The position numbers were made by a program, and so were the translations under genes. Positions 18,222-26,138 of a stretch of DNA of 64,000 bases are shown piece after piece. How positions within the stretch are numbered: position 1 is the first letter of the stretch; each line of letters opens with the position of its first letter. The notes under the pieces are model-generated. The model was not told the origin of the DNA. It did no database searches and saw only the letters and a list, made by a program, of their open reading frames with translations. Origin of the DNA: Halococcoides cellulosivorans (GTDB lineage Archaea > Halobacteriota > Halobacteria > Halobacteriales > Haloarculaceae); the NCBI RefSeq assembly GCF_003058365.1, contig NZ_CP028858.1:1-64000 (forward strand). The letters are read 5' to 3'.

Positions 18222-18581
18222 TCACTCCCGATCGAGCCACCGGTCGAGTGTTACCCCGACGACCGACCCGACGAGGACCTGACCGAGCACGTAGATCGCG
18301 ATCGTCAGGAGCATCTCGGGCGGAACGGCCGCGATCGGCCCCTGGAAGACGACGATCATGGCGATCCAGGCCAGGACCGTGGCGATTCCGCCCCCGAGAA
18401 CTCCGATTCCGACCGCATAGCCGTACGATCCCGAGCGCCAGCCACCGACGAGGCCGCCGACGACCGGCCCACCCGGGGCCACGGAGAGCACCGTCGTGAT
18501 CAGGGCGACCAGCGCCGTCGGCCCCGCGATACGCGGCGGTGAGGACGGTCGACGCTCGTCGGTGGCCGCTCGCTCGCTCAT
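18222..18581 (-). CDS. Small multi-spanning membrane protein, DUF5518-like
   Basis: A 119-aa protein with an Asp/Arg-rich N-terminal tail of about 20 residues, then three or four hydrophobic segments (about 28-50, 57-80, 95-115) rich in Gly, with GGLVGGW and GVLGGGIATVLAW. This resembles haloarchaeal DUF5518 membrane proteins, unknown function. It sits between alaS and an MFS gene on the same strand, 60 bp after the MFS stop. The start at 18581 is favoured over 18608 because the extra codons are not coding-like. Confidence 0.6.
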   Translation of the reverse strand: MSERAATDERRPSSPPRIAGPTALVALITTVLSVAPGGPVVGGLVGGWRSGSYGYAVGIGVLGGGIATVLAWIAMIVVFQGPIAAVPPEMLLTIAIYVLGQVLVGSVVGVTLDRWLDRE

Positions 18582-18641
18582 ATGGCCGGTCTCGATCGTG
18601 TCGAACAACTGTATTCTGGTTCGCTCGCGGTCGAGGGCCCG

Positions 18642-19826
18642 TCAGTCCGCGCCGCTCGCCGTGATCGATCGCACCGCTCGCGCGGCGACCAGCGCGATCA
18701 GGACTTCCAGGCCGCCCGCGACGAGGAAGGCCGGGACGTAACCCGCTGCGGCGGTGACGACCCCACCGATCAGAAAGCCCGCGAGCATGCCCAGACTGCC
18801 GAAGACGTTGAACCCGCCCATCGCCGCGCCGCGCTCGCTCGCGGGCACGACGTCGGTGACGAGCGCCATCGTCGTCGGCGCGACGAGCGCGCCACACCCG
18901 CCGACGAGCACGAGCGCGAGCACGGCGATCGGGAACGTGGGGGCGAGCAACACGCCCACGATCGCGACCCCATAGAGGAGCGATCCGCCGACGACCGGGC
19001 GATACCGGCCGATCCGATCGGAGAGTGCTCCGACGGGGTACTGGAAGACGGCGAAGGGGACGAAAAACGCCGCGAGCGCGAGGCCAGCGGTGCCGGCGTC
19101 GACCTCGAAGGTGTCCCGGAGGTAGGCGACGCCGGTGAGCGCGAAAAAGCCCGCCGTCAGGCGGTCGACGAAGCCGAAGGCGTACGGCGCGAGCAGTTGC
19201 GGACGCGTGCGGACGCCCGCGAGGACGTCTCCGGCAGGAAGCCCGCCCGCGCTCCGATCGGGGACCGTCGCGGCGAGTACGCCGGCGGCGGTGAGGAGGG
19301 CGGCCCCGCCGACCAGCGGCGCGAGGGGGTCGACGGTCGCGAGGCGGCCGCCGACGACCGCGCCGAGCGCCGCGCCCAGGCCGATCGCCGTCCCCGCCGC
19401 GCCCATGTTCGTGCCGTGGCCGCCCGCGAGGTCCATGAGTTGCGTGATCGCCAGCGAAAAGGCGCCGATCGTCGCCGCGCCGCCGAGGACGCGGATCGCG
19501 AGGACGGCCCCGAACGGGAGGCCGAGCGTGGGCGCGGCCGCGACGAGTCCGTAGGTCGCCGCGCCGCCGAGCGCGCCGGCGACGACCAAGGGGGTGCGCC
19601 GCCCGAGCGCGTCGCTCGCGACGCCCCACGCGACGGCAAAGGTGACGAACGCGCCGAACTCCGCGACCAGAAACCACATCCCGTCGAGGACGCCGCTGCC
19701 ACCGAGCGCCGTGACGGTCTCCGCGAGGCCGGGATACAGAAACACCTGCGAGACGAGGACGCTCCAGACGACGAGCGCCAACCGGGCCCGCTCACCGGGG
19801 ATCACCGATCGATACGCTGTGGCCAC
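18642..19826 (-). CDS. Major facilitator superfamily transporter
   Basis: A 394-aa transporter with about 12 hydrophobic segments. The loop between helices 2 and 3 contains SDALGRRTPL, the G-x-x-x-D-R-x-G-R-R/K signature region, and a second copy in the middle reads SDRIGRYRPVV, dividing the two halves. Substrate unknown; the pattern suggests drug or metabolite efflux. A GTG start at 19826 is preferred because TATA-like TGGGTATACG sits 29 bp upstream. Confidence 0.85.
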   Translation of the reverse strand: MATAYRSVIPGERARLALVVWSVLVSQVFLYPGLAETVTALGGSGVLDGMWFLVAEFGAFVTFAVAWGVASDALGRRTPLVVAGALGGAATYGLVAAAPTLGLPFGAVLAIRVLGGAATIGAFSLAITQLMDLAGGHGTNMGAAGTAIGLGAALGAVVGGRLATVDPLAPLVGGAALLTAAGVLAATVPDRSAGGLPAGDVLAGVRTRPQLLAPYAFGFVDRLTAGFFALTGVAYLRDTFEVDAGTAGLALAAFFVPFAVFQYPVGALSDRIGRYRPVVGGSLLYGVAIVGVLLAPTFPIAVLALVLVGGCGALVAPTTMALVTDVVPASERGAAMGGFNVFGSLGMLAGFLIGGVVTAAAGYVPAFLVAGGLEVLIALVAARAVRSITASGAD

Positions 19827-19850
19827 ACCCGATCGCTGGGGGCCCGCGCC

Positions 19851-19860
19851 CGTATACCCA
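19851..19860 (-). promoter_or_regulatory. TATA box of the MFS transporter gene
   Basis: The minus strand reads TGGGTATACG, centred 29 bp upstream of the GTG start at 19826, and decides that start. Confidence 0.65.
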
Positions 19861-19900
19861 CCGCCCGCGTCACCGTCCGATCGACCTTCGCCGCTCGCGA

Positions 19901-20215
19901 TCAGTGGTCGTCCTCGCGCCACTTGTGCCCACACTCGGTGCAGGTGAAAAATCGCGTCTCGCTCTCGTCGGCCGCACGGATCTGTTTCAACTCCCAGCGC
20001 GCGCGATCGTTGTCACACTCGGGACACTGAGCGTCGGTCGTCGGGCCGACTTCCTCGTCGATCTCGCTGGTGTCGACGATCTCGCTGTCCTCCTGGTCGG
20101 TAGTCGTGACCATCCCCTCGTCGTCACCCCGGGCCTGTTCGGCCCCGCAACTCGAACAGACCCAGACACCGTCCTCGGATTTCATCATCGACCCGCAATC
20201 GTCACAGAACTGCAT
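19901..20215 (-). CDS. tfs: Transcription elongation factor TFS (TFIIS-like)
   Basis: A 104-aa factor that rescues backtracked RNA polymerase by stimulating transcript cleavage. Two zinc ribbons are visible: N-terminal Cys4-Cys7-Cys20-Cys23 and C-terminal Cys64-Cys67-Cys92-Cys95. The catalytic acidic pair of the C-ribbon is Asp83-Glu84 in RAADESETRF, the expected TFIIS loop. An acidic linker (about 35-58) joins them. Length is normal for archaea. It is transcribed towards the MFS gene. Confidence 0.94.
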   Translation of the reverse strand: MQFCDDCGSMMKSEDGVWVCSSCGAEQARGDDEGMVTTTDQEDSEIVDTSEIDEEVGPTTDAQCPECDNDRARWELKQIRAADESETRFFTCTECGHKWREDDH

Positions 20216-20268
20216 GTCCGCGGGTGAGTCGATCCCGAAACTTAAGTCTCTGGGTCGGGCGGGCGGTA

Positions 20269-20477
20269 GTGTTCAGATAAGGGTTCGAATTTGCTGGATC
20301 TTCTCTGAAAGCCCTCGCCAGTTCCGGTCCCGCGACTCGCTGCGCGCTTCGGGCGCCATGCGCCCTGCAGTGCTTACTTCGTCGGGGTTCCCGGAACTGG
20401 CTCGCCCTTTCGATCCACCAGGATTTGGCCTATTTGCGGCGTGAAACAAGCCCTTTGGACGGTGCTTATCTGAACAC
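20269..20477. mobile_element. MITE-like element with terminal inverted repeats
   Basis: A 209-bp segment bounded by a perfect 13-bp inverted repeat: GTGTTCAGATAAG on the left and CTTATCTGAACAC on the right. The flanks extend it as GGCGGTA against CCGCC, without a clear target duplication. Inside, CCAGTTCCGG and CCGGAACTGG form an internal inverted repeat around 20309-20400. There is no transposase ORF. The terminal repeats look like those of haloarchaeal insertion sequences as I remember them, but I cannot name the parent. It lies between tfs and a 57-aa gene. Confidence 0.7.
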
Positions 20478-20617
20478 CGCCGGGCGGGCCGAGTCGACCG
20501 CTCCGACGCCGGACTCCGACCGCGAACGAGCGCGGTGGGGCCCCAACGGTCGGACCGCCGGGAATATTTCGCCCTCGAATCCCACGAATAATACGGCTGG
20601 AGAGCGTACTGCGGGTC

Positions 20618-20791
20618 ATGCAGGTGGACTCTCTCGCCGTGGGAACGCTCCTGATCACGCTGGGGGCGGTGGGATCGGTCGCCCGGGCCGTCGAGGCCGT
20701 GGGCCCGGTCACACTCGCGGTCGGGACCGCGGCGCTGACGGTGGGGATCCTCCTCGTCGCGCTCTCGGATCGCGGGGCTCAGTCGGTCTGA
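20618..20791 (+). CDS. Small hydrophobic membrane protein (57 aa)
   Basis: A short gene found by direct reading. It starts MQVDSLAVGTLLITLGAVGS and ends VALSDRGAQSV. Two hydrophobic segments (about 5-25 and 28-48) are separated by a short polar turn, RAVEA, typical of a two-helix haloarchaeal membrane peptide. It overlaps by 13 bp the end of the convergent PhoU/TrkA_C gene. An AT-rich AATATTT at about 20566-20572 lies some 50 bp upstream. Family unknown. Third-position GC bias and hydrophobic periodicity support coding. Confidence 0.6.
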   Translation: MQVDSLAVGTLLITLGAVGSVARAVEAVGPVTLAVGTAALTVGILLVALSDRGAQSV

Positions 20792-21993
20792 CCGGCGAGG
20801 TCGCGGAGTCGATCGGCGCCCGATCGCGTTCCTTTCGCGAGGAGGACGTCGCCGGCGACAAGCGGCGTGTCCGCGTCCGGTGAGACGACCCAGTCCGGTT
20901 CGTCGTCGGTCCCCCGAGCGCCGGCCGTCCGGACCGCGATGACGCGCATGCCGGTCTCGGTTTTCACCTCGCGGTCTCCGAGTGTCGTCCCGTCGAGTGC
21001 GCTGTCGGGGCCGACGACGACGCGCGCGATCACCTCGTCGGAATCCTCGACCGCGGCGGCGACGACCGGGTGGGCGTCGATCCCACGCAGGACGCCCTCG
21101 CTGATCTGGAGGGCGGCGTCGCTGATCGCCTCGCTCGAATTGGCGATCTGGACCAACCCCCGGAGTTCGATCGGATTCTCGACCCGGGCGGCGGCCCGGA
21201 GCGTCCAGGCCACCAGGCGGGACTGTAGCGCGTCCACCTCGGCTTCGAGTTCGAGCACCTCGCGGGCGACTTCCTCGTCGTCGAAGAGGACGGCGCCGTA
21301 CGCCAGGTCGACGGCGAGTTCGCTGACGTTTTTCATGAGGACGAGCGTGTCCATCGCCCGCTGGAGGTCCTCGGTCGTCTGGTCGTCGACGACGGGCGGG
21401 GCGTAGGCCTCGCCGGTCGCCTCGGGGTAGACCGCGTCGAGTCCGTCTTCGGGCCCGCGGAAGAGGACGGCGTCGCCCGGCCGCAGTCGGGTCTCGGCAC
21501 CGGGGTCGAGATGCCAGGAGCCGTCGCGTTCGAGCGCAATCACGCGAACGCCCGCGTCTGTTTCGAGGTTGCGCTCACCGAGTGTCGGCCCGACGAGCGC
21601 GGCCCCGGGCGCGATCTCGGCGCGGACGATCGACTCGACGGCCTCGGGGAGTGATCCGCGCATGCCCGGCGGGAGGCCCACCTCTTCGAGGACGACGCTC
21701 GCGATGTCGCCCGCGGCGTTCGCGATGGTCTCGGTCGCGCCGACGACGCCGAGCACGGGCGCGAGTTGCCGGGCGTCCTCGGGGTTGCGCGCCGCGACGA
21801 GCAGGCTCATCCGGGCTTGCATCCCGAGCACGTCGAGTTCGTCTTCCAGATCGAGGACGACGCCTGCGATCGCCTCGCTGTCCAGCAAGACTGCCGAGTA
21901 GGACAGATCGATCAGTAGCTCCGCGGTGTCTTTGAGCTCCGTGAGCACCTCCCGGACGCTGATCGGTTCGTAGGCGACGCCCTCGTCGGCCAT
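20779..21993 (-). CDS. PhoU plus TrkA_C domain regulator of potassium transport (tandem)
   Basis: A 404-aa protein with two repeats of a PhoU-like helical domain (about 12-95 and 212-295) each followed by an RCK/TrkA C-terminal beta domain (about 120-195 and 310-390). The second reads around VVVGPDSALDGTTLGDREVK, the first around LVGPTLGERNLETDAG. TrkA_C domains bind ligands such as c-di-AMP or nucleotides to control K+ channels; no channel gene is adjacent here. The ATG at 21993 is taken because the long upstream frame is Arg- and Pro-rich shadow. dacZ further down (55942) could supply c-di-AMP, an inference only. Confidence 0.82.
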   Translation of the reverse strand: MADEGVAYEPISVREVLTELKDTAELLIDLSYSAVLLDSEAIAGVVLDLEDELDVLGMQARMSLLVAARNPEDARQLAPVLGVVGATETIANAAGDIASVVLEEVGLPPGMRGSLPEAVESIVRAEIAPGAALVGPTLGERNLETDAGVRVIALERDGSWHLDPGAETRLRPGDAVLFRGPEDGLDAVYPEATGEAYAPPVVDDQTTEDLQRAMDTLVLMKNVSELAVDLAYGAVLFDDEEVAREVLELEAEVDALQSRLVAWTLRAAARVENPIELRGLVQIANSSEAISDAALQISEGVLRGIDAHPVVAAAVEDSDEVIARVVVGPDSALDGTTLGDREVKTETGMRVIAVRTAGARGTDDEPDWVVSPDADTPLVAGDVLLAKGTRSGADRLRDLAGQTD

Positions 21994-22127
21994 GACCGGG
22001 GTTCGCTGGCCCGCCTCAAAAGCGTTCGGCAGAGCGCCCCGGGGCGCAGGTCGCGACGCGGGCGACCGTCCGACGGGCGTCGGACACGGCGGGTGGCTTT
22101 TTGAGTGTCCCGGGCGTAGGCCCACAT

Positions 22128-22298
22128 ATGAAATCCGTCCGGAAGGGCCTGCGGGCCGGCGAAATCGAGAAAGACACCTACGAGCGCCTGACCTGTACGG
22201 CCTGTGAGGAACAACTCGCGACCGAGAACGACCCCGACGAGGTCGGTGCCGTCCGGGTCTGTCCCGAGTGTGGCCGGAAGTGGAAGAAAGTCGGCTAG
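22128..22298 (+). CDS. Small zinc finger protein, HVO_0758 type
   Basis: A 56-aa protein with two Cys pairs (CTACEEQ and CPECGRKW) spaced for one zinc finger, after a basic start MKSVRKGLRAGEIEKDTYER. It is the haloarchaeal HVO_0758-type family of very small zinc finger proteins. I know no defined function. Its end is 16 bp from the convergent lrp stop. The start ATG follows a CACATATG region. Confidence 0.85.
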   Translation: MKSVRKGLRAGEIEKDTYERLTCTACEEQLATENDPDEVGAVRVCPECGRKWKKVG

Positions 22299-22314
22299 CG
22301 GGGGCGGGCGGCAC

Positions 22315-22770
22315 TCACTCCACGTCGAGTTCGAACTGATCGTGTTCTTTGACGGGGTTGAGCACCACACTGGTATTCGACTCCACGATGGCGGGGTCGG
22401 TCAACAGCCCCTTGATCTGCTCGTTCATGTCGTCGGTGTCTTCGAACTTCCCGATCGCGATCACGTCGTAGTCGCCGGTCACCTCGTAGACGCTGATGAC
22501 CTGTTCGAGATCCGAGAGCGTCTCGGTCACCTCGGGGATGGCCGACCCCTCGGTTTTCAACTGCAAGATTGCGGTCACGTCGTACCCCAGTTCGTCGTAG
22601 TCGAGTTTCGGGGTGTATCGGCGGACGACGCCGCGGTCTTCGAGTTCCGAGAGGTGATTCGAGACCGTCGTCACCGACACGTCGAGGTCTTCGGCCAGGC
22701 TTCGGAGGGAGGCCCGCCCGTCACCGAGCAGGGCGTTGATCAGTTTTTCGTCCAGATGTTCGTACGTCAT
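22315..22770 (-). CDS. Lrp/AsnC family transcriptional regulator
   Basis: A 151-aa regulator: helix-turn-helix at about 12-52 ([20 protein letters not shown]) and an alpha/beta ligand-binding RAM domain (about 65-140) with [17 protein letters not shown]. The gene is divergent from glnA (start 22896), an arrangement I know from other haloarchaea, and suggests that it controls glutamine synthetase by responding to glutamine or another amino acid (inference). Confidence 0.9.
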   Translation of the reverse strand: MTYEHLDEKLINALLGDGRASLRSLAEDLDVSVTTVSNHLSELEDRGVVRRYTPKLDYDELGYDVTAILQLKTEGSAIPEVTETLSDLEQVISVYEVTGDYDVIAIGKFEDTDDMNEQIKGLLTDPAIVESNTSVVLNPVKEHDQFELDVE

Positions 22771-22895
22771 TGCGGATCGGTTTGGGTCCCTCAAATTAGT
22801 GCTTTACGAATATCCAATTCCGACCCCGATCGGTACAATTGCGTATAGCGGCAAGGTTTTTGTACCCCAGTTCCACGCTTTGGCTGTCGAAGAAT
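22771..22895. promoter_or_regulatory. Divergent lrp / glnA promoter region
   Basis: The 125-bp gap must hold both promoters. On the minus strand GCACTAATTT (22793-22802) lies about 27 bp before the lrp ATG and fits a TATA box. On the plus strand the AT-rich CAAGGTTTTTGTAC (about 22852-22865) precedes the glnA ATG by about 38 bp. Sites for Lrp are likely here, but I see no clear palindrome. Confidence 0.55.
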
Positions 22896-24266
22896 ATGAC
22901 AAACTCAAACGCTACAGACGGCGGCCTGTCGGCGGAGGCACAGGACGTGCTGGACGAAATCGACGCGAAGAACGTCGATTTCCTCCGACTCCAGTTCACT
23001 GACATTCTCGGGACAGTCAAGAACGTCTCCATCACGGCCGATCAGGCCGAGAAGGCCTTCACCGAGGGCATCTATTTCGACGGGTCCTCGATCGACGGGT
23101 TCGTGCGCATCCAGGAATCGGACATGCGCCTCGATCCGGACCCCTCGACGTTCGCAGTCCTCCCCTGGCGGAACAGCGACGAGAGCGCCGCCGCTCGCCT
23201 CATCTGTGACGTGATCAACACCTCGACCGGCGAACCGTTCGAGGGCGACCCGCGCGGCATTCTGAAAGACGCCATCGACCGCGCCAACGATCTGGGCTAC
23301 GAGGTCAACGTCGCGCCCGAACCCGAGTTCTTCCTGTTCGAGGAAGACGAGGACGGCCGCGCGACGACGACGACCAACGACGTCGGCGGGTACTTCGATC
23401 TCGCGCCGAAAGACCTCGCGAGCGACGTGCGTCGTGACATCATCTTTGGCCTCGAAGACATGGGCTTCGACATCGAGGCCTCCCACCACGAGGTCGCAGA
23501 GGGCCAACACGAGATCAACTTCACGTACGACGACGCGCTGTCGACGGCCGACAACGTCGCGACCTTCCGGTCGGTCGTCCGTGCGATCGCGGCCGAACAC
23601 GACCTGCACGCGACGTTCATGCCCAAGCCCATCCCGAAGATCAACGGGTCGGGCATGCACACCCACATCTCGCTGTTCACCGAGGGCGGCGAGAACGCGT
23701 TCCACGACGGCGACGACGAGTTCGACCTCTCGGAGACGGCCAAGCAGTTCCTCGCGGGCGTTCTGGAGCACGCCCCGGCGATCACGGCCATCACGAACCC
23801 GACCGTCAACAGCTACAAGCGCCTGGTCCCCGGCTACGAGGCGCCCGTCTACGTCGCCTGGTCGGACCGCAACCGCTCGGCGCTGATCCGCAAGCCCGCC
23901 GCGCGCGTGCCCGCCGCGAGTCGGATCGAAGCGCGGTTCCCCGACCCGTCGTGTAACCCGTATCTCGCCTTCGCGGCCCTCTTGCACGCCGGTCTGGAGG
24001 GCGTCGAGAAGGGCCTCGACAGCCCCGATCCCGTCCGGGAGAACATCTACGAGTTCGACGAACAGAAGCGCGAGGAGTACGGCATCGACACGCTCCCCGA
24101 GAACCTCGGCCAGGCACTCGACGCGCTGGAAGACGACGACGTCGTCCTCGACGCGCTGGGTCCCCACACCGGCGAGAAGTTCCTCGAAGCGAAACGCCAG
24201 GAACACAAAGAGTACCTGGTCGACGTCTCCCAGTGGGAACTCGACCGCTACCTCGAAACGTTCTAA
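22896..24266 (+). CDS. glnA: Glutamine synthetase
   Basis: A 456-aa type I glutamine synthetase, making glutamine from glutamate and ammonia with ATP. The beta-grasp N-terminus reads [16 protein letters not shown]; active-site blocks follow: [33 protein letters not shown] (catalytic), [19 protein letters not shown] and the [18 protein letters not shown] segment. The 456-aa length and content match the short type. The ATG at 22896 is chosen over an upstream in-frame codon because it begins the family-like sequence. Divergent Lrp probably regulates it. Confidence 0.97.
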   Translation: MTNSNATDGGLSAEAQDVLDEIDAKNVDFLRLQFTDILGTVKNVSITADQAEKAFTEGIYFDGSSIDGFVRIQESDMRLDPDPSTFAVLPWRNSDESAAARLICDVINTSTGEPFEGDPRGILKDAIDRANDLGYEVNVAPEPEFFLFEEDEDGRATTTTNDVGGYFDLAPKDLASDVRRDIIFGLEDMGFDIEASHHEVAEGQHEINFTYDDALSTADNVATFRSVVRAIAAEHDLHATFMPKPIPKINGSGMHTHISLFTEGGENAFHDGDDEFDLSETAKQFLAGVLEHAPAITAITNPTVNSYKRLVPGYEAPVYVAWSDRNRSALIRKPAARVPAASRIEARFPDPSCNPYLAFAALLHAGLEGVEKGLDSPDPVRENIYEFDEQKREEYGIDTLPENLGQALDALEDDDVVLDALGPHTGEKFLEAKRQEHKEYLVDVSQWELDRYLETF

Positions 24267-24305
24267 CCCGCTTCGAGAGCGTCTTCGACGGCTTCGACCC
24301 GCCCC

Positions 24306-24323
24306 CCACCGGCCGCACGGTGG
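24306..24323. terminator. Possible hairpin after glnA
   Basis: CCACCG and CGGTGG form a 6-bp stem around a 6-base loop, 40 bp after the glnA stop and before the convergent PHP gene. A T-rich CCCTTTTCG run follows at about 24347. Weak evidence. Confidence 0.3.
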
Positions 24324-24395
24324 CCGCCGTCCTGATCGTCGCGGCCCTTTTCGAGCGTCGATCTGGTTTCTCGCGCCGTCCAGCCCCAGGGTCGA

Positions 24396-25154
24396 TCAGT
24401 AGACGCTCAACTTCCGGTAGTGGTCGTCGTAGCGATCGTTCTCGGGGTGGGTGTCCTCGCGGCCCCCCAGGAGAATGCGATCGGCCTTTTTCACGCTGTT
24501 CTCCCAGCCCAGATGGGCGAACTCCAGCCGTCGACGGCCCCAGGCTCGCGCGCCCGTCCGGTGGCCGATCGACGACGGGCCCTCCTCGATCGCGGCGCGC
24601 AACTCCGCTGCGGAGTCGATCGATCGCTCGAATTCGACCCAGGCGGCCCCGATCGTCCCGGGAAGGTGGGCGTACGAACTCGCGACCGTCGGCAGGTCCA
24701 CGTCGGCGGCGATCGCCCGGGCCCGGCGGCGATCCCAGGGCCAGAGCTTCGGATTCCGCACCTCGACGGCGTCGATGACGTCGTCGTAGGCGGCGATTTC
24801 GGCCCCCGAGAGGCTAACCGTCAGGAACTCGGGATGGGGGGCGATCACGGTCGCATTGCGATCCCGGAGTTCGGTCATCGTCGAATGGAGCGGGAGGAAA
24901 TCGGGCAACGGCTCCTCGGGGTCGACGGCGAGGACGTGCGTCCGATTCGACCAGTGGCCCGTGAAGTACTCGCGGCCGGGCACGACGAGTAGTTCGTCGG
25001 TCGAAAACCGGGCGGCCCGCTCGCGGGCGTCGTCGATGTGCGTGAAATGCGGGGCATAGACCAGCACGTCGAGGCCGGCGTCGATCGCGTGGGAGACGAC
25101 CTGTTCGTCGAGCACCTTCACGTGAGGGTCGACGCGCGTGCGGTCGCCGGTCAT
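24396..25154 (-). CDS. PHP domain phosphoesterase family protein
   Basis: A 252-aa protein of the PHP superfamily, metal-dependent phosphoesterases. Recognisable: RVDPHVKVLDEQ (with His11), YAPHFTHIDDAR, GREYF, HSTMTELRDRNATVIAPHPEF and VEVRNPKLW, which place metal-binding His and Asp residues in the PHP order. Substrate not readable; members include histidinol phosphatase and tRNA-processing-like proteins. It follows the membrane protein gene at 25193 by 38 bp on the same strand, so they may be co-transcribed. Confidence 0.82.
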   Translation of the reverse strand: MTGDRTRVDPHVKVLDEQVVSHAIDAGLDVLVYAPHFTHIDDARERAARFSTDELLVVPGREYFTGHWSNRTHVLAVDPEEPLPDFLPLHSTMTELRDRNATVIAPHPEFLTVSLSGAEIAAYDDVIDAVEVRNPKLWPWDRRRARAIAADVDLPTVASSYAHLPGTIGAAWVEFERSIDSAAELRAAIEEGPSSIGHRTGARAWGRRRLEFAHLGWENSVKKADRILLGGREDTHPENDRYDDHYRKLSVY

Positions 25155-25192
25155 CGTCTGAACCAGTGTGAGCGCGATGGAAGGCGTTTCGA

Positions 25193-25864
25193 TTAGCGAG
25201 TCCGTTCGATGGCGCTGCGGGCGGCCCCGAGCCACGCGGTCGTCGTCAGGCCCCACCCGACGATCAACATGAGCGCGTACAGGCCGAGGGTCGACAGCCA
25301 GACGACGATCATCGCGAGGATCGTCCAGCCGTTGTACAGATGTGGCGTCTGAAACGCGGCGAGCGTCAGGATCATGCCGTAGAGCAGCACCAGATACGGC
25401 CCCCAGTTGCGGGCGTACCCGCGGCGCTGGCGCCAGCGGACGTATCGCTCCAGGCGCCCCTCCAGATCCTCTCGGTCGACGCTCTTGCGGTCGACCCGAT
25501 CTTCGAGGTCCCGGAGCTGTTCGCGCAGGCGGTGAATCTCCTCGCGCTGATCGCGGATCACCGACTGCCGATCGACGGGCTCGTCGGCTCGGTCGGACCC
25601 TGGAGGCGTGTCCGGCTGTTCCGAGTGGTCGTTCGGCCCGTCGTCGGGCGATCCCGTTCCGGTCGATCCGTCGGCGTCTGACTCCTCGCCGGGGCGGTCT
25701 CCGGCCGGTTCGTCGTCGGGCCCGTCGCCGTCCGAGGTGGGGTCGCGGTCGCCGTTCTCCGGCGGTGGGTCGTCCTCGGGGTCCCCGCCGTCGGTTCTGA
25801 TCGGCCACGGGGGCGATCGACCGATGGCGGACGGCCCACTGTGGGACTGACGACCTCCGTTCAC
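25193..25864 (-). CDS. Membrane protein with acidic low-complexity head and coiled coil
   Basis: About 223 aa. A long Asp/Gly/Pro-rich hydrophilic N-terminus (about 20-95) is followed by a coiled-coil-like segment rich in Arg, Glu, Leu and Asp (about 100-145). Two transmembrane helices lie at about 160-180 and 185-215. I do not recognise the family. The start is uncertain: GTG 25864 has an AGTTACAAC TATA-like element about 30 bp upstream; ATG 25939 and 25987 are in frame but the extra sequence reads as non-coding. It may be transcribed with the PHP gene. Confidence 0.6.
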   Translation of the reverse strand: MNGGRQSHSGPSAIGRSPPWPIRTDGGDPEDDPPPENGDRDPTSDGDGPDDEPAGDRPGEESDADGSTGTGSPDDGPNDHSEQPDTPPGSDRADEPVDRQSVIRDQREEIHRLREQLRDLEDRVDRKSVDREDLEGRLERYVRWRQRRGYARNWGPYLVLLYGMILTLAAFQTPHLYNGWTILAMIVVWLSTLGLYALMLIVGWGLTTTAWLGAARSAIERTR

Positions 25865-25944
25865 GGGCGATCGAACGACGGGGTCCGTGTTGTAACTGCC
25901 GATTACGACCGACCGACCGCTCCATGCCCCTTCCCCCATTTTCA

Positions 25945-25962
25945 CGATAGATATTTCTATCG
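25945..25962. promoter_or_regulatory. Perfect palindrome, candidate operator
   Basis: CGATAGA and TCTATCG form perfect 7-bp arms around TATT. It lies about 80 bp upstream of the 25864 gene start on one side and 177 bp upstream of the giant pilin-like gene on the other. A dimeric regulator could bind it. Confidence 0.45.
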
Positions 25963-26138
25963 GGTGGGAACGCTGCTCGATCCCCATCGCTGTCAGGCGG
26001 TTACAACGGTTCTAGCTCGGATAATAGCGGCGCTGGCGTTTCAGGCCGTGATAGGCGGGGCCAACACGTTATCGCTATCGGTAATTCAAATCCTGAAAGA
26101 GCCCGACAAACGCTTTCGGGTCATTCCCGTAGAACACG

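Noticed and set aside
15796-18282. 828-codon open frame opposite alaS
   Set aside because: It is the shadow of alaS. The translated sequence is Asp/Arg/Val-rich with no family resemblance, while the alaS frame has complete AlaRS motifs.
20261-20485. Target site duplication around the MITE-like element
   Set aside because: The 8-bp flanks (GGGCGGTA and CGCCGGGC) do not match, so no duplication can be claimed.
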